This document shows positions 1-4,235 of a DNA stretch of 9,443 nucleotides, piece by piece (positions within the stretch are counted from its first letter, which is position 1; every line of letters begins with the position of its first letter). A program made the translations under genes and the position numbers. Source of the DNA: Phycisphaerae bacterium. GTDB taxonomy: Bacteria; Planctomycetota; Phycisphaerae; Phycisphaerales; Phycisphaeraceae. Location of the stretch: contig NZCH01000017.1 of the NCBI GenBank assembly GCA_002688155.1, positions 1 through 9,443 on the forward strand. Direction: 5' to 3'. Below the pieces are notes generated by a model. It was not told the origin of the DNA. It did not search any database and was given only the letters and a program-made list of their open reading frames with translations.

Positions 1-891
1 GAAAAGGTCGGCAAGCCACTGTCGCGAATTGATGATGCGTCAACAAGCGAGGTAATCGTCGCCGACGATATTGATTCTGCCACACGCGAAGGCGCAGACG
101 TCGCCGTCGTGTGTACCAGTTCGTGGTTTGACCAGGTGGCCCCGACCGTTGAAACATGCGTGTCACGTGGTCTGTGCGTCGTCAGCAGTTGCGAGCAGAT
201 GCTCTGGCCCGGGTACGCGCATGCGGCGCTGGCGCAGCGGGTCGACGACGCAGCGCGGCGCGCGGGCAAAGCGGTGATCGGCAGCGGTGTGAACCCGGGG
301 TTTGTCATGGACGCGCTCGCGGTCGTGCTGTCATCGATGGTGTGTGAGGTGACCGCGGTACGCTGCGTGCGCCGCGTGGATGCAGGCACCCGCCGCGAGC
401 CATTGCAGGCCAAGGTGGGCGCGACATTAACTGTCGATGAATTTCGTGCGCGTGTTGCGCAGAACAAGCTCGGACACATGGGGTCACCCGAATCGGTCGC
501 ACTGCTTGCCGCCGGGCTTGGCCGGGACGTCATGCCCGGCAGTGTCGATGTGACGATCGACCCCGTCGTCGCGGATGTGCCGATGGTCAGCGCGCTTGGC
601 ACGATCGCGCCCGGTCACGCAACGGGCATTCATCAGGTTGCGTGTTGGCGCGATGATGTGAAGCGTTTGTCGATCGAACTGGATCTGACCATGGCGGTGG
701 GCACATCAGACCCGTGCGATCGCGTCGAATTGCAGGGCCCCACGCCGTTGACGCTCGAACTGCCCGGTGGCGTGCCCGGCGATACAGCGACCGTTGCCGC
801 GATGGTCAACTTGGCGCGCGTCGTGCATGACGCGCAGGCGGGATTGCGCACCATGTTGGACGTCCGCCCGGCAGGGGCGCGGCATTGGTGA
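1..891 (+). CDS. DapB-like / 2,4-diaminopentanoate dehydrogenase-like NAD(P)-dependent oxidoreductase (5' end outside window)
   Basis: Open from the first base to the TGA at 889-891, so 296 residues are visible and the N-terminus with the Rossmann GxGxxG loop is missing. The visible part begins in the back half of the nucleotide-binding fold (ADVAVVCTSSW, then a VSSCEQMLWP segment). It continues with GSGVNPGFVMD at about residues 94-104, a RRVDAGTRREPLQAKVG stretch and a C-terminal DPCDRVELQG...PGG...GD segment. This motif order is typical of the dihydrodipicolinate reductase-like family that includes clostridial 2,4-diaminopentanoate dehydrogenase, and differs from true lysine-pathway DapB, which is shorter. 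The likely reaction is NAD(P)-linked oxidative deamination of a diamino acid, or reduction of a cyclic imine. The substrate cannot be read from sequence. It converges with the aminotransferase gene 42 nt away, so the two are not an operon. The family is fairly sure; the exact enzyme is not. Confidence 0.85.
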   Translation, partial: EKVGKPLSRIDDASTSEVIVADDIDSATREGADVAVVCTSSWFDQVAPTVETCVSRGLCVVSSCEQMLWPGYAHAALAQRVDDAARRAGKAVIGSGVNPGFVMDALAVVLSSMVCEVTAVRCVRRVDAGTRREPLQAKVGATLTVDEFRARVAQNKLGHMGSPESVALLAAGLGRDVMPGSVDVTIDPVVADVPMVSALGTIAPGHATGIHQVACWRDDVKRLSIELDLTMAVGTSDPCDRVELQGPTPLTLELPGGVPGDTATVAAMVNLARVVHDAQAGLRTMLDVRPAGARHW

Positions 892-899
892 GATTCGGG

Positions 900-923
900 G
901 GCCGGTGCACGTGCGGTGCGGCC
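900..923. other. Small hairpin in the gap between convergent genes
   Basis: GGCC (900-903) pairs with GGCC (920-923), and GCAC (907-910) pairs with GTGC (916-919), around a 5-nt loop with a 3-nt bulge on the left. It occupies most of the 42-nt gap between the dehydrogenase stop and the aminotransferase stop, where a shared terminator would be expected. There is no T-tract on either side, so it is not a classical intrinsic terminator. It may be only a GC-rich coincidence. Confidence 0.2.
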
Positions 924-933
924 GATTCGCGCA

Positions 934-2166
934 TCAATCTGCCGCCGCGACGACACACTCGATCACGTCCAAACCTTCGTCCAACTGCTCTTTCGAAATG
1001 ACCAGTGGCGGCGCGAGTCGCAGAACGGTTTCCTGTGTACCGTTGATGTTCACACCCAGCTCAAGGCAGCGCTGCACAATCGGCTTGACGGCGGTGGTTA
1101 ACTCGACGCCGATGAACAACCCATGGCCTCGCACCTGGGTGACCTGGTGACACGTACCTGCAAACTGGCCGAGCCGGTTCATCGCGTGCTGGCCCAGTTC
1201 GGCCGCATGCTGCACGAGTTGATCGCGCTCAAGCACGTCGAAGATGGCGGCAGTGACGGCCATCGACAGACAATTGCCGCCGAGCGTTGATGCGTGTCGC
1301 ACCGTGCCCTGCGCAATCGCGTTGTTAAGTTCGGCGAGGTTCGGCTTAGCGCACATGACGCCAACAGGCAGGCCGCCGCCGACACCTTTGGCCAGTGTCA
1401 TCACATCGGGCGGTGCATCCGCGAGCCAGTGCTGATGTGCGAAGTACTGTCCCGTTCGGCCGCAGCCGGTCCACACTTCGTCACAGATCAGCAGCAGGTC
1501 ACGTTCATCACAAAGTCTGCGCAGCGCCGGCAGGTAATCGTCATCGGGCACGTTAACGCCGCCTTCGCCCTGTATCGGTTCGACCAGGATGGCGACAGTC
1601 TGATCGTCGATTTGCTGGCGCACCGCGTCGAGGTTGTTGAACAGCACTTGAACGAATCCGGGCAGATGCGGCTCGTAGTCGGCGGCGACGGCGGGCTGCC
1701 CGGTCGCCGGCATGGTTCCAAACGTTCGGCCGTGAAAACTCTGAGAGCAGGAAATCACCTTGAACCGTTTGCCCGCGGGTCCCGGCCGCGTGTTGCCGTA
1801 AAGGCGCGCCAGTTTGATCGCCGCCTCATTCGCGTCGGCGCCGGCGTGACAGAAATACGAACGACCATCGAACCCGTGCCTGGCGATCGCCTCGGCTGCG
1901 CGCGTCTGCGGCTCATTGTGAAACAAGTTGCCCGAATGCCACAGCGTGCCGGCCTGTCGCATCACCGCGTCGACCAGCGCCGGGTGACAATGCCCCAGTA
2001 ATCCCGAGCCGAAGCCAGCGAACAGGTCCAGGTATCGCTTGCCGTCCGTATCCCAAAGGTGGCAGCCCTCACCACGCGCCATGGCGATCGGATAGCGCGG
2101 ATAGTTAATCGACATGAACCGATCATGCCGGCCGATGATCGACTCCGTTGTGATTGATTCACTCAT
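934..2166 (-). CDS. argD: ArgD-like class III (ornithine-type) aminotransferase
   Basis: 410 residues, a normal length for acetylornithine aminotransferase. It is a cytosolic fold-type I PLP enzyme that probably moves the amino group of an omega-amino acid such as N-acetylornithine to 2-oxoglutarate. Visible landmarks are the YLDLFAGFGSGLLGHCHP entry (residues 45-62), GNLFHNEPQ (79-87), AGADANEAAIKLAR (108-121; most ArgDs have GAEANEAA), FHGRT (144-148), LVEPIQGEGG (194-203), ICDEVWTGCGRTG with the cofactor aspartate D229 (227-239), TLAKGVGGGLPVG with the PLP lysine K260 (257-269), HASTLGGN (291-298) and VLRLAPPL near the end. I chose the ATG at 2166 because it leaves a normal ~30-residue lead-in. 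The frame stays open upstream, with another ATG at 2235, but that part has no family resemblance. The ribosome site is weak (AGGT about 13 nt upstream). Substrate is uncertain: ornithine, succinyl-DAP or 4-aminobutyrate enzymes share these motifs. Confidence 0.88.
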   Translation of the reverse strand: MSESITTESIIGRHDRFMSINYPRYPIAMARGEGCHLWDTDGKRYLDLFAGFGSGLLGHCHPALVDAVMRQAGTLWHSGNLFHNEPQTRAAEAIARHGFDGRSYFCHAGADANEAAIKLARLYGNTRPGPAGKRFKVISCSQSFHGRTFGTMPATGQPAVAADYEPHLPGFVQVLFNNLDAVRQQIDDQTVAILVEPIQGEGGVNVPDDDYLPALRRLCDERDLLLICDEVWTGCGRTGQYFAHQHWLADAPPDVMTLAKGVGGGLPVGVMCAKPNLAELNNAIAQGTVRHASTLGGNCLSMAVTAAIFDVLERDQLVQHAAELGQHAMNRLGQFAGTCHQVTQVRGHGLFIGVELTTAVKPIVQRCLELGVNINGTQETVLRLAPPLVISKEQLDEGLDVIECVVAAAD

Positions 2167-2182
2167 ACGACGATAGGTTACC

Positions 2183-2298
2183 TGTAAAGCCGCGACTGGT
2201 GGCCGCAGGGAGCGAGTCCCCTGCGGCTCGAACATTGTGACACGCCCGCCGTTTATTCGCGAACGTCCCGCCCCGAGACCACCGGTCGTGACTTTACA
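2183..2298. repeat. Imperfect inverted repeat: 28-nt arms in the divergent promoter region
   Basis: Arm 1 is 2183-2210 on the plus strand and arm 2 is 2271-2298 read on the minus strand. They match at 22 of 28 positions, sharing a TGTAAAG start and a CGAC(T/C)GGTGG core. Five of the six differences are transitions. Read toward each gene, each arm ends in TTTACA shortly before a start codon: 16 nt before the aminotransferase ATG and 25 nt before the membrane-protein ATG. The two divergent genes therefore carry versions of the same upstream element in the same orientation relative to the gene. It could be a duplicated promoter/operator, a leader element, or the ends of a small palindromic element about 116 nt long. 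The sequence shows the repeat; the function is inference. Confidence 0.6.
2202..2227. other. Perfect 9-bp stem-loop in the aminotransferase upstream region
   Basis: GCCGCAGGG (2202-2210) is the exact reverse complement of CCCTGCGGC (2219-2227), with an 8-nt loop. It sits inside the divergent spacer, partly overlapping the left arm of the 28-nt inverted repeat, and between the chosen aminotransferase start (2166) and an upstream in-frame ATG (2235). There is no T-run, so it is not a standard terminator. It could be a leader hairpin, an operator, or a copy of a dispersed palindromic repeat. Confidence 0.5.
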
Positions 2299-2312
2299 AG
2301 GGCCCTGTCGTT

Positions 2313-2317
2313 GGTGA
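2313..2317 (+). promoter_or_regulatory. Ribosome binding site deciding the start at 2324
   Basis: GGTGA lies 6 nt before the ATG at 2324. A second in-frame ATG at 2330 would be 12 nt away, so the first ATG is the better start. Confidence 0.5.
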
Positions 2318-2323
2318 CGATTC

Positions 2324-3352
2324 ATGGCTATGTCGCGCACGCACGTCATCCTCGATGGTCTGGCGGACCCAGGGATCGGCGGACAATTGTCCGCCGCGTG
2401 GTTGCACGCGGGTTTCGCGAACACGGTCGACCCGGCCGGGCAATGCGCGTCGCTTTGGCGCGCTGATTCAGATTCAACACAGTGCCCGGCACTGTCTGAA
2501 GCAGACATGGACCGCGCCGCAGCCGTCGCGCGCACGTTCGGACTTGAACCACGCGACCGGGTGGGCAACACGTTTGTCGCCGACAACCAACTGCCGGAAC
2601 TGCGCAAACGGATGGCGTACGAATACAAGTCTCGGTTCGCGACGGCGCTGGTTTTCGGGTTGCCCGCGATTGCACTGCACCGATTTGGCCCATTGCTGGC
2701 CGGGGGCGGGCCGGGGCATTACGCGTGGCTGATTGAGTTGTTGCTCGCCGGCTGGACGTGCATTGCCGCGGGTTGGCCGATCCTTTATCAAGGCGCGCTT
2801 TGCGCGCGATACCTGCGCGTGCATGGCGACTTGCTCACCACAGTGGTCGTTGTATTTGCGTACGTGCCGTCGGCCATCGGTGTGCTGTCAATAATGTGGT
2901 CCGGTGAGCCGTGGCTGATCGGCGATCAGGGCCCGGCATTCGACGCAGCGGTCTGGGTGGTCATCGTCGCAACGTTGCAACGCTGGCTCGCCCATTGCAA
3001 CGCGGACCGGCTCGCCGGGCGCGCCGCGATGATGCTGACCGGCGTCGGCCGTTTCATTGTCGCGTGGCTGATTTTTGTCGTGATTGTGATGTTCGTCATC
3101 GATTCGCATGCCGGGCTGATGGTGGCGATGTTATTGCCATCAATGATTTCGCACGGCGCGATCAGCCGCTGGAGTCCGGGCTGGTTGAGCGTGTTTCCGA
3201 TTGTGACGTTCGCGATTGTGCTGGTCGCGGGCCCTGGCGCGTTGAACGTGCCGCTCGATCAGGTGCGTTTCGAAATCGCCGTGGGGTTCGCGCTGATGAC
3301 GACCGGTGCAATGGTGGCGGGCTGGCGGCGATTCCCGGGCATGGCGCAATAA
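2324..3352 (+). CDS. Multi-pass membrane protein resembling a P1B-type ATPase membrane domain without catalytic domains
   Basis: 342 residues. I do not recognise it as a named family, but its layout follows a copper-type P-ATPase. Residues 5-80 have the spacing of an HMA domain, but the GMTCxxC metal loop is replaced by DGLADPGIG. A charged linker (LPELRKRM) leads to hydrophobic segments at about 104-120, 134-156, 169-192, 205-222, 242-262, 264-278, 287-304 and 316-333. AGWPILYQGALCARYLRVHGDLL (split by the membrane edge) matches the amphipathic region after helix MB, where P1B pumps have GWPF..GA...R....MD.L. Segment 207-235 resembles the helix before the actuator domain. No TGE loop, DKTGT phosphorylation site or nucleotide-binding domain is present, and where CPC is expected there is LPSMISHG. 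Such a protein could not hydrolyse ATP; it might be a sensor, channel or assembly factor. It starts at the ATG after GGTGA, is divergent from the aminotransferase, and ends at a bidirectional terminator. The ATPase kinship is an inference from pattern, not an alignment. Confidence 0.75.
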   Translation: MAMSRTHVILDGLADPGIGGQLSAAWLHAGFANTVDPAGQCASLWRADSDSTQCPALSEADMDRAAAVARTFGLEPRDRVGNTFVADNQLPELRKRMAYEYKSRFATALVFGLPAIALHRFGPLLAGGGPGHYAWLIELLLAGWTCIAAGWPILYQGALCARYLRVHGDLLTTVVVVFAYVPSAIGVLSIMWSGEPWLIGDQGPAFDAAVWVVIVATLQRWLAHCNADRLAGRAAMMLTGVGRFIVAWLIFVVIVMFVIDSHAGLMVAMLLPSMISHGAISRWSPGWLSVFPIVTFAIVLVAGPGALNVPLDQVRFEIAVGFALMTTGAMVAGWRRFPGMAQ

Positions 3353-3353
3353 A

Positions 3354-3381
3354 AAAGAAGCTCCCGTTTGGGAGCTTCTTT
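3354..3381. terminator. Bidirectional intrinsic terminator
   Basis: A perfect 12-bp inverted repeat with a GTTT loop: AAAGAAGCTCCC (3354-3365), loop 3366-3369, GGGAGCTTCTTT (3370-3381). The run of six A at 3351-3356 becomes a U-tract for leftward transcription from the HU-like gene, and the TTT at 3379-3381 serves rightward transcription from the membrane-protein gene, whose stop codon is directly adjacent (3350-3352). The leftward signal is stronger. It sits between convergent genes, exactly where a shared terminator is expected. Confidence 0.92.
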
Positions 3382-3419
3382 CGTATGACGGTTCGTGCCT
3401 CGTCGAGACGTGGACGGGA

Positions 3420-3764
3420 TCACACCATGTCGCGCACGGCCTTGATGGGCCGGGCACGCACGGTCTTGCTTGCGGGCTTAGCGGGCATCCACTTGGTTTC
3501 GCCCGTGAATGGATTGCGCCGTTCGCCGGCGGGCACGCGCGATTTCATTTTGACCACGAGCTTGCAAATGCCCGGCACAGTAAAGCTGCCGTGCGCTTTG
3601 AGGCTCTTCTTTGCGACCGGCCCTATTTCCGTGAACACCGAAGACACGTCTTTGCGTGTCAGGCCGGTATTCTCGGCAATCGCGTTGAAGATTTCACTCT
3701 TCGTTGGCGGCTTGTCGGCGGATGCCTTGCTCTTTTTCGTCTTGGTGGTTTTTTTCTTAGCCAT
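3420..3764 (-). CDS. HU-family DNA-binding protein with lysine-rich N-terminal tail
   Basis: 114 residues, against about 90 for classical HU. Residues 1-20 are a basic, disordered-looking tail (MAKKKTTKTKKSKASADKPP). The HU body follows: TKSEIFNAIAENTGLTRKDV for the first helices (21-40), GSFTVPGICKLVVK for the start of the saddle (59-72), and RRNPFTGE at 82-89, which corresponds to the RNPxTGE tip of the DNA-clamping arm with its intercalating proline. A PASKTVRARPIKAVRDMV-type end completes the fold. HU proteins act as dimers that bend and compact DNA in the nucleoid; the basic tail probably adds non-specific DNA contact, as in histone-like HU variants of several phyla. The ATG at 3764 has an excellent AAGGAG site 8 nt upstream. 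The gene is monocistronic, diverging from dnaK and ending at the bidirectional terminator. Whether it is the only HU in the genome cannot be told. Confidence 0.93.
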   Translation of the reverse strand: MAKKKTTKTKKSKASADKPPTKSEIFNAIAENTGLTRKDVSSVFTEIGPVAKKSLKAHGSFTVPGICKLVVKMKSRVPAGERRNPFTGETKWMPAKPASKTVRARPIKAVRDMV

Positions 3765-3772
3765 GCGGCATT

Positions 3773-3778
3773 CTCCTT
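3773..3778 (-). promoter_or_regulatory. Strong Shine-Dalgarno site of the HU-like gene
   Basis: AAGGAG on the minus strand, 8 nt before the ATG at 3764. The strong match fits high expression of a nucleoid protein and fixes the start codon. Confidence 0.85.
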
Positions 3779-3833
3779 AGCATTCTGGACAACATGCGTT
3801 TCGATGCGTTTCGGGACCGTCCCTGTGCTGGGC

Positions 3834-3842
3834 ACTATAACA
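3834..3842 (-). promoter_or_regulatory. Probable extended -10 promoter of the HU-like gene
   Basis: On the minus strand TGTTATAGT reads as TG-N-TATAGT, an extended -10 element with 5 of 6 matches to TATAAT. It would start RNA near 3827 and give a leader of about 60 nt. No good TTGACA-like -35 is found at 16-18 nt, which is acceptable for an extended -10 promoter. The position expected for a -35 is covered by the dyad at 3850-3862. Confidence 0.5.
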
Positions 3843-3849
3843 AAATCAA

Positions 3850-3862
3850 CCTGTAATACAGG
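3850..3862. promoter_or_regulatory. Perfect 13-bp dyad, candidate operator of the HU-like gene
   Basis: CCTGTA, a single A, then TACAGG. The two halves are exact reverse complements. It lies just upstream of the extended -10 element, over the expected -35 region, where a bound protein would block or assist RNA polymerase. The half-sites recall LexA-type CTGT...ACAG, but the spacing is far shorter than any LexA box I know, so I do not assign a regulator. Confidence 0.4.
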
Positions 3863-3983
3863 GGCAATCACGCCGTTGTTGAAAACCCCCCGGCCCCGGT
3901 GTCCCGCGGTTGGGCGGCCGTCCCCGCTGCCCGCAGCCCAGCCTGGCCAACAACTCGTACGGCCCTGTGCCCGGGGACATGCC

Positions 3984-4008
3984 GGCTCGCGGAGACCCCG
4001 CCTGAGCC
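3984..4008. other. GC-rich hairpin in the HU-dnaK spacer
   Basis: GGCTCGCGG (3984-3992) pairs with CCGC (3998-4001) and GAGCC (4004-4008) around an AGACC loop, with a 2-nt CT bulge on the right. The stem can be lengthened loosely by GCC (3981-3983) with GGC (4012-4014). The nearest genes start about 220 nt away on each side, so this would belong to a separate transcript or a long leader. Confidence 0.35.
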
Positions 4009-4096
4009 ACCGGCCCGGCGTGAGGCGCGATCCGCGTGCTTGCCAGATTGGCAGGTGTTCATCCACCGTACGCCCGCGTGGCAGGCCCAAGTGGCC

Positions 4097-4127
4097 AAAA
4101 CACGTGTTTTTCGGCGAGAAATCGCCG
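4097..4127. other. 14-bp palindrome followed by a GAAA-tetraloop hairpin upstream of dnaK
   Basis: AAAACACGTGTTTT (4097-4110) is a perfect 14-bp palindrome, a plausible dimeric-protein operator. Two bases after its start of symmetry ends, CGGCGA (4112-4117), GAAA (4118-4121) and TCGCCG (4122-4127) form a perfect 6-bp stem capped by a GNRA tetraloop, a hallmark of stable structured RNA. There is no T-run after it (TTATTG), so it is not a strong terminator. The pair lies about 110-140 nt before the dnaK start. Confidence 0.45.
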
Positions 4128-4166
4128 TTATTGCGTTGAAAGGTGGCATCAAGTTTGCGTTACCGA

Positions 4167-4189
4167 CTGCAGGCAGACCGCGCCTGCGG
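4167..4189 (+). other. Stem-loop in the dnaK leader
   Basis: CTGCAGGC (4167-4174) pairs with GCCTGCGG (4182-4189), 8 bp including one G-T wobble, around a 7-nt loop. It ends 35 nt before the Shine-Dalgarno site, so it does not itself hide the ribosome site and is not an obvious RNA thermometer of the ROSE type. It could stabilise the mRNA or be a protein-binding dyad if the promoter lies further downstream. Confidence 0.4.
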
Positions 4190-4224
4190 CCTGTCGCGAA
4201 CTCGTTTCATCTGACATCCAAGCT

Positions 4225-4230
4225 GAGGTG
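4225..4230 (+). promoter_or_regulatory. Ribosome binding site of dnaK
   Basis: GAGGTG lies 5 nt before the ATG at 4236 and fixes the canonical MSKTIGIDLGTTNS start. Confidence 0.8.
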
Positions 4231-4235
4231 ACACC

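Larger units (their letters stand above)
3863..4224. other. Long gene-free spacer between the HU-like gene and dnaK, rich in hairpins
   Basis: About 360 nt with no convincing gene. The small open frames crossing it have low-complexity Pro/Arg/Ala-rich translations, overlap the genes on either side and lack start signals. The left half is very GC-rich with several possible stems, and the right half is less so. Three hairpins are listed separately. It should contain the dnaK promoter, but I see no clear -35/-10 pair: TTGAAA at 4136-4141 has only TTACC-like bases at the right distance. A 7-nt direct repeat TTGCGTT occurs at 4131-4137 and 4155-4161. No CIRCE box (TTAGCACTC-N9-GAGTGCTAA) and no clear sigma-32-type promoter is present, so the heat-shock control of this dnaK is not evident. 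Confidence 0.5.

Noticed and set aside
1294..2001. 235-codon open frame on the plus strand opposite the aminotransferase
   Set aside because: It is the antisense shadow of a gene with clear aminotransferase motifs; its translation has no recognisable domain and is Arg/Val-rich, as expected from antisense GC-rich DNA.
2167..2628. Upstream extension of the aminotransferase frame to 564 residues
   Set aside because: The extra N-terminus is low-complexity, overlaps the divergent membrane-protein gene and its start region, and exceeds the family length. The ATG at 2166 gives a normal 410-residue enzyme.
2911..3780. 289-codon plus-strand frame across the membrane-protein 3' end and the HU gene
   Set aside because: It is Arg-rich, runs through a strong terminator and is antisense to a gene with a strong ribosome site; a frame shadow.
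4036..4058. TGCCA-GAT-TGGCA dyad as a regulator site
   Set aside because: Only 5 bp per half and a common NF1-like pattern by chance in GC-rich DNA; no promoter alongside it.
3659..4090. Minus-strand frame of 143 codons in the HU-dnaK spacer
   Set aside because: Its 3' part overlaps the HU gene in another frame, the composition is Gly/Arg/Pro-rich without structure, and there is no ribosome site.
3306..4139. 277-codon plus-strand frame over the HU gene and spacer
   Set aside because: It covers the terminator and is antisense to the HU gene; no domain, no ribosome site.
3899..4231. Plus-strand 110-codon frame before dnaK
   Set aside because: Low-complexity Ala/Arg/Pro translation, ending in the dnaK ribosome site; no family resemblance.
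3765..4235. SRP RNA, 6S RNA, tmRNA or RNase P RNA in the spacer
   Set aside because: I looked for their diagnostic cores, such as the GGAAGGAAGCA-type SRP loop, on both strands and found none.
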